A stretch of 64,000 nt of DNA, from NCBI GenBank assembly GCA_020636435.1, contig JACJXX010000002.1, positions 2,542,001 through 2,606,000 of the forward strand, read 5' to 3'. The notes beneath the pieces are model-generated. The model did no database searches. It was given only the letters and a program-made list of their open reading frames with translations, and was not told where the DNA came from. How positions within the stretch are numbered: the stretch's first letter is position 1; each line of letters opens with the position of its first letter. The DNA comes from Lewinellaceae bacterium. Its GTDB lineage: Bacteria; Bacteroidota; Bacteroidia; Chitinophagales; Saprospiraceae. Made by a program: the position numbers and the translations under genes. Below are positions 35,686 to 44,634 of the stretch, piece by piece.

Positions 35686-36704
35686 CTCAATATAGCCACG
35701 GTGCCGGATGCGGTTGCAAGATCGCTCCCAAAGTGCTGGATACGATCCTGCAGCACCATGCCGAACAGTTCCACTTCCCCAATCTGCTGGTGGGAAACGA
35801 CAAACGGGATGACGCGGCAGTCTATGACCTGGGAGACGGAACTGCCATCGTAAGCACTACCGACTTTTTTATGCCCATCGTCGATAGCCCGGAAGATTTC
35901 GGGCGCATCGCCTCGGTTAACGCTATTAGCGATATTTACGCCATGGGCGGTACGCCGCTGGTGGCCATCGCCATCCTGGGCTGGCCCATCGATAAGATTC
36001 CGCCGGAAGTGGCCAACCGGGTGATCGACGGCAGCCGCAAGGCCTGCGCAGAGGCGGGCATACCCCTGGCCGGCGGCCACAGCATCGACAGCCCGGAGCC
36101 CATCTTCGGCCTGGCGGTGACCGGCAGGGTGGATAAAAAACACCTCAAACTGAACGGCGGCGCCACTCCGGGCTGCCGCCTGTTTCTCACCAAACCGATC
36201 GGCGTGGGCATCCTCAGCACGGCTCAGAAAAAGGGCAAGCTTTTGCCCGAACATGCCAACATCGCCCGCGACAGCATGGTGCAACTCAACAAGGCCGGCG
36301 AGGCCTTCGGCCGCCTGCCTTACATCAAAGCCATGACCGACGTAACCGGATTCGGCCTGCTCGGCCACCTCGCCGAGATGTGCGAGGCCAGCAACGTCAG
36401 CGCGGTGGTGGAATTCGACAAGGTGCCTTTCCTTAACCTCGGCATCCTGGATTTTTACCTCCATGAAAACTGCATCCCCGGCGGCACCCACCGCAACTGG
36501 GACAGCTACGGCCACAAGGTCGCCCCGCTGCCGGACCGGCAGCGATTTCTGCTCTGCGACCCGCAGACCAGCGGGGGGCTGCTGGTCGCCGTAAAGGCGG
36601 AAAAGGAAGGGGAGTTCAGGCTGGAAGCCAATAAGCTGGGATTGATTATGGAGCAGATGGGCTACATCAAAGAGCAGGAGGATGACTTGGTGCGCGTGAT
36701 GTAA
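35664..36704 (+). CDS. selD: Selenide, water dikinase (selenophosphate synthetase)
   Basis: SelD makes selenophosphate from selenide and ATP. The glycine-rich N-terminal loop is HGAGCGCKIAPKVL with Cys16, Cys18 and Lys19, so it is a cysteine form, not a selenoprotein. AIR-synthase-like motifs follow: GNDKRDDAAVYDLGDGTAIV, STTDFFMPIVDSPEDFGRIA, AISDIYAMGGTPL and MTDVTGFGLLGHLAEMCEAS. It has 346 residues, full length. The overlap with mnmH indicates that selenium is used here for tRNA; no selA or selB lies in the window. Confidence 0.96.
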   Translation: MVAEYKLTQYSHGAGCGCKIAPKVLDTILQHHAEQFHFPNLLVGNDKRDDAAVYDLGDGTAIVSTTDFFMPIVDSPEDFGRIASVNAISDIYAMGGTPLVAIAILGWPIDKIPPEVANRVIDGSRKACAEAGIPLAGGHSIDSPEPIFGLAVTGRVDKKHLKLNGGATPGCRLFLTKPIGVGILSTAQKKGKLLPEHANIARDSMVQLNKAGEAFGRLPYIKAMTDVTGFGLLGHLAEMCEASNVSAVVEFDKVPFLNLGILDFYLHENCIPGGTHRNWDSYGHKVAPLPDRQRFLLCDPQTSGGLLVAVKAEKEGEFRLEANKLGLIMEQMGYIKEQEDDLVRVM

Positions 36705-36753
36705 AAGGGGCTACCTGTCTAACATTGGCCACACGGGTTGTTGTCCGTTACCT

Positions 36754-36821
36754 GTTGTCCGTTGACCGCTGTTGCAACTTGCTGGCTGCCAAACGTATGG
36801 CTGCCAAGCGCAACGGACAAC
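36754..36821. repeat. Inverted repeat of the GTTGTCCGTTG type
   Basis: GTTGTCCGTTG (36754-36764) and CAACGGACAAC (36811-36821) are perfect complements. The flanks carry further diverged copies (TTGTTGTCCGTTA, CAACGGGCAACCGACAAC). It belongs to the same loose family as the hairpins near 4.4 kb and 44.5 kb. The 295-bp gap after selD holds nothing else apart from the hairpin at 36958. Confidence 0.5.
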
Positions 36822-36957
36822 CATCAACGGGCAACCGACAACTGCCCAACCTTAGACGGATACCCGTAAAAGGCACGTCCTGTTTGGGTTTCATCTCAAA
36901 GCGGCAATGGCCGGCCGGTATTGTCCGACATTTGAATATAGGCATAGGCGCAAAAGA

Positions 36958-36988
36958 TTGCCCCGGCTTTATTCTTAAGCCGGGGCAA
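36958..36988 (-). terminator. Hairpin after the DUF1501 gene
   Basis: TTGCCCCGGCTT (36958-36969) pairs with AAGCCGGGGCAA (36977-36988) around a 7-base loop, 12 bp past the stop of the minus-strand DUF1501 gene. Confidence 0.65.
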
Positions 36989-36999
36989 CAACTCTGAAG

Positions 37000-38559
37000 C
37001 TACACCTTCAACATCTGCTTTGTCTTCTGCCGCCCATCCAACTGCAGCCGGAAGTAATAATTGCCCGCCGGAAGGCCATGAGCGTCGAATTTCACCTCGT
37101 GCTGCCCCGCCGGCAGCCGCCGGTTAGCCAGAACCCTGATTTCATTGCCCAGGCTGTTGAAAATGCTCAGCCTTACCTGTTCGCCTTCGCTGCGGAAGCG
37201 GATCGTAGCCCAATCCCGGAACGGGTTGGGAAAACTGCTTGCCTCAATTTCCTGCTCGAAATTCAGGGCTTCTTCGGCATTGACGGCGCTGCACGGTTGT
37301 AAAACCGGCAGATATTGAAAATCGGGATGCAGCAAATTGCGCACCTCCTCTTCCTGCACTTCAAACCAATCCATCAACACCGAGCCATAGACATCCCGGA
37401 AGTCAAACTGCATGGGCACGCCCTCCTGAGCGTCAACCTGGACTGGTATCTCGGGATTGTCTCCGAGCACGCCGGGCTTGACGCAGGGGCCGAATACCAT
37501 GAGCGGCGCCGCCGAGCCGTGGTCGGTCCCGTAGCTGTCATTCGAGCGGATTTGCCGGCCGAATTCGGAGAAGGTCATGCCCACTACCCGCTGCTCCAGG
37601 CTTTGCGCCTGAAGGTCGGCCTGAAAAGCGGCGATGGCCTCCGACAGGCTTTGAAGCAGGGTGGAGTGTTCTCCCACCAGGGGTTTGCCGGCTTCGACCT
37701 GGTTGGCGTGGGTGTCAAAACCGCCGATGCTGACTACATAGACTTTGGTTTGCAAGCCTCCGGAGATCAACAGGGCTACGTTTTTCAGCTGCTCGCCCAG
37801 GCGGTTGCCTTCCGGATAATCGACCTGGTTGGTTCCGCTCTCTGCGGCATCGGTGATGCTTTCCGCATAGGCGTTCGACTGAGCGATGGTGGTGCGGAGG
37901 AACTCCAGCTCTTCTCCGTAGGGCGTTTCCGGCACGTCTCCCGGCGCGCCCTGGGTCAGCGGGGCCAGAGAGAAGGGGTCGTTGAGGGTCATGCTAAAGT
38001 TGGCGGCCGTTCCCTGGCAGGTCTCCGAGACGATGCTGCCCATGGTAATGGCAAAGGGGTGGGGATACTCCTCATTGGGGTAACCCTCCGGGAACTCGCC
38101 GTGGCCGCTTTCAAAATAGCGGCCCAGCCACCCGGTCGTCCAGCTCTCCTCAGCCGGCGAACCGCTGGTCCAGATATCGGTCGAGCGAAAGTGGGAGCGG
38201 TTCTGCTCGGGGTATCCCACGCTTTGTATGATATTGAGTTTGGCGTTGTTGTACAGGTCGAGCATACCGGTCATTTGGGGGTGGAAGCCCAGCGTATCGG
38301 TCATATTCAGGATTTCGACTTCCGGAATGATGATATTCAGGCGAGCATTGGCCAGGTTGTCGTACTGGTCGAGCGGGATGAGCATGTTCAGCCCGTCGTT
38401 GCCGCCGTTGAGTTGTATGATGACCAGCACCCGGTCGTTGTCTGCGTTCATGGTGCTGAATAGAGCCCGGCGGGGCATGGCCGAAAGGCGGAAGCCGTTC
38501 AGGAAAATGGGAAGGCTCATGGCCGTTCCGGTAGCTTTCAGGAATTTTCTTCTTTTCAT
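37000..38559 (-). CDS. DUF1501 protein with T9SS sorting domain
   Basis: This 519-residue exported protein begins with a twin-arginine-like leader (MKRRKFLKATGTAMSLPIFL). DUF1501 is a sulfatase/phosphatase-like fold of unknown activity. Its marks are VLVIIQLNGGNDGLNMLIP, RSHFRSTDIWTSG, and MTFSEFGRQIRSNDSYGTDHG. The last 80 residues (SSFPNPFRDWATIRF to KTKQMLKV) are a type A sorting domain, so it should reach the surface through the T9SS. It is always seen paired with DUF1800, whose gene lies 145 bp upstream on the same strand. Together they may act on sulfated or phosphorylated surface material, but this is unproven. Confidence 0.9.
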   Translation of the reverse strand: MKRRKFLKATGTAMSLPIFLNGFRLSAMPRRALFSTMNADNDRVLVIIQLNGGNDGLNMLIPLDQYDNLANARLNIIIPEVEILNMTDTLGFHPQMTGMLDLYNNAKLNIIQSVGYPEQNRSHFRSTDIWTSGSPAEESWTTGWLGRYFESGHGEFPEGYPNEEYPHPFAITMGSIVSETCQGTAANFSMTLNDPFSLAPLTQGAPGDVPETPYGEELEFLRTTIAQSNAYAESITDAAESGTNQVDYPEGNRLGEQLKNVALLISGGLQTKVYVVSIGGFDTHANQVEAGKPLVGEHSTLLQSLSEAIAAFQADLQAQSLEQRVVGMTFSEFGRQIRSNDSYGTDHGSAAPLMVFGPCVKPGVLGDNPEIPVQVDAQEGVPMQFDFRDVYGSVLMDWFEVQEEEVRNLLHPDFQYLPVLQPCSAVNAEEALNFEQEIEASSFPNPFRDWATIRFRSEGEQVRLSIFNSLGNEIRVLANRRLPAGQHEVKFDAHGLPAGNYYFRLQLDGRQKTKQMLKV

Positions 38560-38639
38560 ATTGGGAAAGGTTGAACGTTCTTTAGATGTTTAATTAGGCT
38601 GCCTACACGAACTTTGATCAGCTTTCTGAGAGTAAACTT

Positions 38640-38697
38640 CACCCACTCACTCTCTCACCCACTCACTCTCTCACCCACTCACTCACTCACTCTCTTC
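38640..38697. repeat. Tandem repeat with a 16-bp unit
   Basis: CACCCACTCACTCTCT is repeated about three and a half times between the DUF1800 and DUF1501 genes, the last copy with extra CACT units. It is a simple-sequence tract that could vary in length. Confidence 0.75.
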
Positions 38698-38704
38698 TTG
38701 CCCC

Positions 38705-40363
38705 TCAACTCAGGTAAAACTCCGGCATGCTCAGCATGGCCTGGATCAACTGCCGCAGCTTGGTGGCCACGGCCTCCGCCAGTTCCTGATCGTCAGGGTT
38801 GGCCAGGTAGAGGTTGTACTCCACCGTCCATTCAAAATCGGGCAGGCCGGGGATCAGCACCTCTTTCAGGGCAGCCTTCTGATCGTCGGTGATGGGCTGT
38901 GGGAAGAGGATGCGCACAAACTCGTCGATGAGGGCGTTGGGGTCGTTCGGGTTGTCAATGGTTTCCACAAAGGCAAGCGGCTCGATCCGGATGCGGAAGT
39001 CGCCGGCGGCGAAGCCATTAACGGCGATGGTGTCGGTCACCAGCATGCGAATGGGAAGGGTGCTGGCATTGATCCAGGTGCGGTAATATCCCGGCTGCTG
39101 GTAATAGGCCTTCCAGCCGGCAACCTGAGGCGGGTTGTAATACTCCATCTGTTGGAGCACGGTGCTGGAGAACAGGCGCAGATAGCCGTTGTAGCGGGGC
39201 TGCAGGCCCTGTGGGAACTCCACCTGAAAAGGTTTGATGGCCGTCATGACAAAATCCAGCGGGTTTTTGATCATGGGGCCCACGTTGAGCATGTCGAAGA
39301 AATGGGCGCTGCTCAGCAGGGCCTCCAGGGCGGGGCGGATCTCATAATCGCTGTTGATCAGCAACTGCGCCATAGGCTCGATGACGTTCTCCTCGGCGTT
39401 GTCATCGATGACGTAGTAGATGAACCAGCGGTAGAGCTTGCGGCAGATGAAACGAGCCACCTCCTCTTTCTGGAAAATGACATCGATCAGGTGGGCGTAT
39501 TCCTGGTCCTCCATATTGTCGATGACGATGTTGTCGAACCGGTGGGAAAGCTGCTTGGAACTGGTATCGTGCCGGAATGGAAGGTAAACCGATCCTACAG
39601 ATATATCGGGGTTGGTGGAAAAGAAGCCCACATCCCGCCAGCCGGTCAGCACTCTAGCCATCTCCCGGATATCGTCTTCGGTATAGTTGGTGTAATCCCC
39701 GGAATCCACCAAAGGCCCTTTGCCGATGGTGAAGAGTTCCAGCAATTCCCGCGCGAAATTTTCGTTGGGCGCGTTCTTGGAATTCTGGTTGCCGTTGAGA
39801 AAACGCAGCATCGTCGGGTCGATCGTTACTTCTTTGACCAACTCCCGGAAATTGCCCCAGGCGTACTTCCGCAGCAGGCTGATGTGCCGGTACAAAAAAT
39901 TGGCGTCGTTTATATCGCTGACTGCGAAATGGTTGTGCCAGAAAAGGGTGAGTTTTTCCCGAATAGAAACGCCTTCGTCGAGCAGCAGTTCCATCGTCCA
40001 GCCGCGGAGGCTCTGCCTTCGGTATCCCCTGGCATTGACGTTGTCGTAGTAAGGCGCCTCGACCCAGGTTTGCCCAACTGGCACCAGGGGGTCGTCCTGG
40101 AAAAAATAATTGAGGGGGGGTTGCGGAAGGGGGAGGGGGCTGAAAAGTTGTTCAATGGTGGCCTCCAGCCCCAGGCTTGCCGCAGTTTTGATTTGCTCAT
40201 AAGTAGGGCCGAACATCGACCGCCGAAGCAAATGGGCCGCTTGTTCGTACTCCCAGGGGCCGCTGTAAGGCTCCAGCCCCGAATTGACCAAAGGGGCTGC
40301 GGTAGCGCCCGCAGGGGCCGCCCGCTTACCGAGCAGGGTGGCGATGGTAGCTCTTCTGTCCAT
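38705..40363 (-). CDS. DUF1800 protein
   Basis: DUF1800 proteins are of unknown function and accompany DUF1501. The marks are AAHLLRRSMFGPTYEQI, LTLFWHNHFAVSDIND, GNFRELVKEVTIDPTMLRFL, NENFARELLELFTIGKG and the C-terminal LLSSAHFFDML...VGPMIKNPLDFVM. The frame stays open to 40522, but ATG 40363 (MDRRATIATLLGKRAAP) gives the normal start, and the extra 53 residues resemble nothing. That gives 552 residues. No clear signal peptide or T9SS domain is visible, although the partner protein has both. Confidence 0.9.
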   Translation of the reverse strand: MDRRATIATLLGKRAAPAGATAAPLVNSGLEPYSGPWEYEQAAHLLRRSMFGPTYEQIKTAASLGLEATIEQLFSPLPLPQPPLNYFFQDDPLVPVGQTWVEAPYYDNVNARGYRRQSLRGWTMELLLDEGVSIREKLTLFWHNHFAVSDINDANFLYRHISLLRKYAWGNFRELVKEVTIDPTMLRFLNGNQNSKNAPNENFARELLELFTIGKGPLVDSGDYTNYTEDDIREMARVLTGWRDVGFFSTNPDISVGSVYLPFRHDTSSKQLSHRFDNIVIDNMEDQEYAHLIDVIFQKEEVARFICRKLYRWFIYYVIDDNAEENVIEPMAQLLINSDYEIRPALEALLSSAHFFDMLNVGPMIKNPLDFVMTAIKPFQVEFPQGLQPRYNGYLRLFSSTVLQQMEYYNPPQVAGWKAYYQQPGYYRTWINASTLPIRMLVTDTIAVNGFAAGDFRIRIEPLAFVETIDNPNDPNALIDEFVRILFPQPITDDQKAALKEVLIPGLPDFEWTVEYNLYLANPDDQELAEAVATKLRQLIQAMLSMPEFYLS

Positions 40364-40679
40364 AGTTAACAGGTTTTTAGGATAAAAAAAGGATAAGGGA
40401 AACAACTCGCGTTGAGTGAGCTTGCTTTCGCAAACCATTTTCTCGCCAGAATGATCGTTCATCTGAAAAACAGAGGGGGCGTTGCCGAGGGGGAGAGGAA
40501 TCGCATCCACGCTCCGTTTCAAATGCTAAGGTTGGACTTCTATACAGGAAAAAGGTTTAACCGGGGAGATAACTTTTCATTAACGCAGGCTAAAACCGCA
40601 TTAGTATTTTTCTGATATAAATTCTACGGGATTTTGAACAGGATATACCTGTAGCCTGCTATTTTCAACTGGCCAAATC
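40364..40679. other. Intergenic region between DUF1800 and the pgmB promoter
   Basis: This stretch must hold the minus-strand promoter of the DUF1800-DUF1501 pair. GGGATTTTGAACAGGAT at about 40628 is partly mirrored by AAATCCCGTTCATCTTG near 40685, a loose inverted repeat of a kind common in Bacteroidota. Nothing else was seen. Confidence 0.4.
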
Positions 40680-40711
40680 TTGTAAATCCCGTTCATCTTG
40701 TCTTATCTTTG
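40680..40711 (+). promoter_or_regulatory. Promoter of the pgmB-GH65 pair
   Basis: TTG (40680-40682), a 21-bp spacer and TATCTTTG (40704-40711) match the Bacteroidota sigma-ABfr consensus TTG...TAnnTTTG at correct spacing. The predicted leader to ATG 40815 is about 98 nt. Confidence 0.5.
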
Positions 40712-40814
40712 TCCTCTGTTTTCGAAAGGAGAAGAATGAAGCCCCCAACCTTCGCTATCAATAATGATCGGCTGCTGTCTGCCGCTTTCTTGAATGATTA
40801 AAATAGGACTCCCA

Positions 40815-41480
40815 ATGATAAAAGCTTGTATTTTTGACCTTGATGGCGTAATCGTGGACACGGCGAAATACCACTTTATTGCCTGGCGGCGCCTGGCCAA
40901 CAGCCTGGGGTTTGATTTCACCGAAGAAGAGAATGAAAAACTCAAAGGGGTGAGCCGCGTCGAGTCGCTCAATCTCATCCTGCATTGGGGAGGCATCGAA
41001 AAAACAGAGGCGGAAAAGGCAGCTCTGGCCGAACTGAAAAACAGCTGGTACCGGGAGTACATCCTGAAAATGGACCCCAGCGAGATTCTCGAAGGCGTCC
41101 TCCCTTTCCTGGATCACCTGGACGAGAAAGGCATCCGGATGGCGGTTGGTTCCAGCAGCAAGAATGCAGGGACTATCCTGGATCAGGTTGGCCTCACCCA
41201 CCGCTTCGAGGCCATCATCGACGGCAACAAGGTCAGCAGAAGCAAGCCCGACCCCCAGGTTTTTGAGATGGGGGCGGAAGCCATGGGGTTGCCTCCCCGG
41301 GAATGCATCGTTTTTGAGGATGCGGAAAAAGGCGTCGACGCCGCCCTCGCCGGAGGCTTTTTTGCAGTGGGGGTGGGCAGTGAAGACAACCTGGGGCATG
41401 CTCACTATGTTTTGCCTAACTTCATCGGCGCCAGCCTGCAAAATATCCTGGACGGGATAAAAGCCAAAACCGTTCAGTAA
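40815..41480 (+). CDS. pgmB: Beta-phosphoglucomutase (HAD family)
   Basis: PgmB interconverts beta-glucose-1-phosphate and glucose-6-phosphate. HAD motif I is CIFDLDGVIVDTAKYHF, with the two Asp of the mutase and the cap-domain recognition stretch WRRLANSLGF and KLKGVSRVESL. Motif II is VGSSSKNAG, motif III the KPDPQVF lysine, motif IV CIVFEDAEKGVDAA. ATG 40815 gives 221 residues, the normal size; an upstream ATG at 40794 would add seven residues. The GH65 gene follows after 43 bp. The pairing strongly supports beta-glucose-1-phosphate as substrate. Confidence 0.93.
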   Translation: MIKACIFDLDGVIVDTAKYHFIAWRRLANSLGFDFTEEENEKLKGVSRVESLNLILHWGGIEKTEAEKAALAELKNSWYREYILKMDPSEILEGVLPFLDHLDEKGIRMAVGSSSKNAGTILDQVGLTHRFEAIIDGNKVSRSKPDPQVFEMGAEAMGLPPRECIVFEDAEKGVDAALAGGFFAVGVGSEDNLGHAHYVLPNFIGASLQNILDGIKAKTVQ

Positions 41481-41523
41481 ACCTGAGTCGCAACAAAACC
41501 TTTAACCACTACAAATACAAAGC

Positions 41524-43833
41524 ATGAAAGAGTACCTCAAGCACGACGAATGGAGTATCATCGAGGAAGGATTCCATGGGGAACACAACCGCATATCAGA
41601 AAGCGTGTTTAGCATAGGCAATGGCCGGTTCGGGCAACGAGCCAACTTTGAGGAAGATTTTTCCGGAGAAAGCCTTTTGGGCAATTACGTCGCGGGAATT
41701 TATTACCCCGACAAAACGAGAGTGGGCTGGTGGAAGATCGGATACCCGGAGTACTTTGCCAAGGTGCTCAATGCGGCCAACTGGATCGGCATTAAAGTGG
41801 AGTTCGACGGGGAGGCGCTCGACCTGGCCGAATGCAAAGTGGATGAATTTCGCCGGGAGCTCAATATGCAGGAAGGATACCTGGAGCGCAGCTTTACCGC
41901 CACCATGGTCAGCGGGAAAAAAGTCAAAGTGCAAACCCGCCGCTTTTGCAGCATCGTGGATGACGAAGTGGGCGCCATCCGCTACGCCATTACTCCCCTG
42001 GATTTCTCCGGCACGCTCAGCCTTACCCCTTACATTGATGCCGATGTGGCCAACGAGGATTCCAATTACGATGAGAAATTCTGGGTGGAGGCCGACAAAA
42101 AGGTGAAGCGGCGCACAGGGTACGTGCTGGCGGAAACCAAGAAAACCGAATTTCAGGTTTGCACCGGAATGAAATTCGCCATTTTCCAGGACGGAGAGGA
42201 ACTAGATTTCAATTCCTTCCGCATTCAAAAGGAAAAATACGTGGGTTGTACAGTCGACCTGCCCTGCGAAGAAGGGCGTGAGATCACGGTCTATAAATAT
42301 GCGGCTAATGTTTCTTCCCTCAATTACGAAAAGGAAGAACTCATGGCACAGTGCAAGAAAGCGGTGAAACGGGCTTTCGACAAAGGCTTCGATCAGCTGA
42401 TGGCCGAACAGGCCCAAGCCTGGAAGAACAAATGGGAAGAAGCGGACATCCGCATCGAAGGGGATGTTGCCGCCCAGCAGGGGATACGCTTCAATATCTT
42501 CCAGCTGTATCAGACGTACACCGGCGAAGACGACCGACTCAACATCGGCCCCAAAGGGTTTACCGGCGAAAAATACGGAGGCAGCACGTACTGGGATACC
42601 GAAGCGTACTGCTTTCCTTTTTACCTGGCCACCGCCGACCAGCACGTCGCCCGCAATTTGCTCATTTACCGCTACCGCCACCTGCAAAAAGCCATCGAAA
42701 ATGCCAAAAAGCTGGGCTTTAAAGACGGTGCCGCCCTCTATCCCATGGTGACGATGAACGGAGAGGAATGCCACAACGAATGGGAGATTACCTTCGAGGA
42801 GATTCACCGCAACGGAGCGATTGCTTACGCCATTTACGACTATGTGCGTTATACTGGCGAAAAAGAATATCTGGCAGAATATGGATTGGAAGTCCTCATT
42901 GGCATCGCCCGGTTCTGGGCTCAGCGCGTCCATTTCTCAAAGCGCCGGGGAATGTACGTCATGCACGGCGTCACCGGGCCCAACGAATATGAGAACAACA
43001 TCAACAACAACTGGTACACCAACTACCTGGCCCGCTGGTGCCTGCAGTACGCCCTGGAAGCCGTGGAATATGTGGAAAAAAACGCCCCTGGAAAATACGG
43101 GGAACTGGAAGAGCGGCTCAAATTCTACAAACATACGGAAACCAAAAAGTGGGAGGAGATCGCCGGCAATTTCTATTTGCCCTACGATGAGGAACTGGAC
43201 ATCATCGTCCAGCACGATGGCTTCCTGGATAAGGACTTGCTCACTACGGCCGACCTGAAAAAGAGCGACCGGCCGCTCAACCAAAACTGGTCCTGGGACC
43301 GCATCCTGCGCTCTGTTTTTATCAAGCAGGCCGATGTGCTTCAGGGGATATATTTCTTTGAGAACGATTTCGACGAAGATACGGTCCGCCGCAATTTCGA
43401 TTTCTACGAGCCGCGCACCGTCCATGAATCTTCGCTGTCTCCCTGCGTCCACGTCATCCTGGCGGCAAAGCTGGGCAAGGAGGAAAAAGCCTACGAAATG
43501 TACCTGCGCACCGCCCGCCTCGACCTCGACGACTACAACAACGATACAGAGGATGGTTGCCATACCACCAGCATGGCGGGCACCTGGATGGCTTTTGTGA
43601 AAGGCTTCGGGGGAATGCGCGTTTTTGACGATAAAGTCCAGTTCAGCCCGTTCATCCCCAGCAAGTGGAAGGCCTATTCTTTCAAGATTCGTTTCCGGGG
43701 GAGCTACCTGGAGGTGAAGGCCAGCCAGCATAAGTCCACCATCATTAACCATAGCGACAATGCTTTAGCCATCAAAGTATACGGCGAAGATAAACACCTG
43801 CCTGCCAACGGCAGCATTGAAGTGGAGCATTGA
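41524..43833 (+). CDS. GH65 family disaccharide phosphorylase (maltose phosphorylase type)
   Basis: GH65 enzymes split alpha-glucosides with phosphate, releasing beta-glucose-1-phosphate. The 769-residue protein has the N-terminal beta-sandwich (SVFSIGNGRFGQRANFEEDF), the GGSTYWDTEAYCFPF motif (352-366), ECHNEWEITFEEIHRNGAIA (415-434) and HGVTGPNEYENNINNNWYTN (481-500), which contains the expected general acid Glu488, then HESSLSPCVHVILA. There is no signal peptide, so it acts in the cytosol on imported sugar. With pgmB upstream and a Sus system adjoining, maltose is the likeliest substrate; trehalose, kojibiose or nigerose cannot be excluded. Confidence 0.9.
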   Translation: MKEYLKHDEWSIIEEGFHGEHNRISESVFSIGNGRFGQRANFEEDFSGESLLGNYVAGIYYPDKTRVGWWKIGYPEYFAKVLNAANWIGIKVEFDGEALDLAECKVDEFRRELNMQEGYLERSFTATMVSGKKVKVQTRRFCSIVDDEVGAIRYAITPLDFSGTLSLTPYIDADVANEDSNYDEKFWVEADKKVKRRTGYVLAETKKTEFQVCTGMKFAIFQDGEELDFNSFRIQKEKYVGCTVDLPCEEGREITVYKYAANVSSLNYEKEELMAQCKKAVKRAFDKGFDQLMAEQAQAWKNKWEEADIRIEGDVAAQQGIRFNIFQLYQTYTGEDDRLNIGPKGFTGEKYGGSTYWDTEAYCFPFYLATADQHVARNLLIYRYRHLQKAIENAKKLGFKDGAALYPMVTMNGEECHNEWEITFEEIHRNGAIAYAIYDYVRYTGEKEYLAEYGLEVLIGIARFWAQRVHFSKRRGMYVMHGVTGPNEYENNINNNWYTNYLARWCLQYALEAVEYVEKNAPGKYGELEERLKFYKHTETKKWEEIAGNFYLPYDEELDIIVQHDGFLDKDLLTTADLKKSDRPLNQNWSWDRILRSVFIKQADVLQGIYFFENDFDEDTVRRNFDFYEPRTVHESSLSPCVHVILAAKLGKEEKAYEMYLRTARLDLDDYNNDTEDGCHTTSMAGTWMAFVKGFGGMRVFDDKVQFSPFIPSKWKAYSFKIRFRGSYLEVKASQHKSTIINHSDNALAIKVYGEDKHLPANGSIEVEH

Positions 43834-43925
43834 GTTGGATGGCTATATTGTTGGATGGCTGTATTGTTGCTTTGTCTGCCGCCCGCGAGTGCTGAGGTAA
43901 GTTTAGAACAAATTATATCAAAACC

Positions 43926-44483
43926 ATGAAACAAACTATTTTTTGCATCCTCTTATTAAGCCTGTGGTCCTGCACCGGCGACAGCAATACGCAAACCCAG
44001 GGGCAGCCAGAGGCTGGCGCCGCGCTCGAAAGCGCCGAATCGCCTGTCGCCGAATCACCCATTGAAGGAGAATCCGGCTCTTTCCTGCCTCCCATAGCCC
44101 CCGGCGAGCACCCGATGGTGCCCATTCTGACGCGGGATTTCTGGGTATTTGAATTTTATGTCATCGATGATGCAGCTGCCCGGGCGCTCAACCGGGGGCG
44201 CTGGTACCGGTTTCTGGAAGACGGAACCTTCGAATCCGGCCACTGGCAGCAAAAAACCGGCAACGGCTCCTGGAGGCTGCAGGACGAACAAGGCAAAGTC
44301 ATGCTCTACCTCGACAACGTCGTCGATGCCGAAGACGCTCAATGGGAAGTGCAAGGCGTCAATAAAGAACAGGACACCATGACCTGGGCGGGGGTCAGCA
44401 AGACCAATACAGCGGGAGTGATCACGAAGGTAATCAACCTGCTGACCAGGCCTACCAAGGCGCAGTTTGGCGTGGAGGAGTAG
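43926..44483 (+). CDS. Hypothetical lipoprotein
   Basis: This 185-residue lipoprotein has signal MKQTIFCILLLSLWSC (lipobox SLWSC, Cys16). An acidic, Ala/Glu/Pro-rich tether follows, then a compact domain (about residues 68-180) with RGRWYRFLEDGTFESGHWQQ and GSWRLQDEQGKVMLYLDN. This is a lipocalin-like pattern seen in small Bacteroidota lipoproteins that report or bind small ligands. Its gene lies between GH65 and the susE end. Function unknown. Confidence 0.75.
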   Translation: MKQTIFCILLLSLWSCTGDSNTQTQGQPEAGAALESAESPVAESPIEGESGSFLPPIAPGEHPMVPILTRDFWVFEFYVIDDAAARALNRGRWYRFLEDGTFESGHWQQKTGNGSWRLQDEQGKVMLYLDNVVDAEDAQWEVQGVNKEQDTMTWAGVSKTNTAGVITKVINLLTRPTKAQFGVEE

Positions 44484-44570
44484 GGGAGGCGTTGACGGTT
44501 GACGGTTGTTCGTTGTTTGTTGTTCGTTGTTTGTTCGGCAGCCAACCAGCAAGGTCAACCGACAACAATC

Positions 44571-44619
44571 CAACAAAAAAGCGGTATTCCGAGTCACTCG
44601 GAATACCGCTTTTTTGTTG
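44571..44619. terminator. Bidirectional hairpin terminator
   Basis: A perfect 22-bp inverted repeat (44571-44592 and 44598-44619; inner part GCGGTATTCCGA/TCGGAATACCGC) has a 5-base loop and A/T tracts on both flanks, between the convergent lipoprotein and susE-like genes. A GTTGTTCGTTG-type repeat (44495-44540) precedes it. Confidence 0.85.
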
Positions 44620-44634
44620 AATCAACTCCCAATC

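Noticed and set aside
40364..40522. N-terminal extension of the DUF1800 protein
   Set aside because: The 53 extra residues have no signal peptide and the domain start fits ATG 40363.
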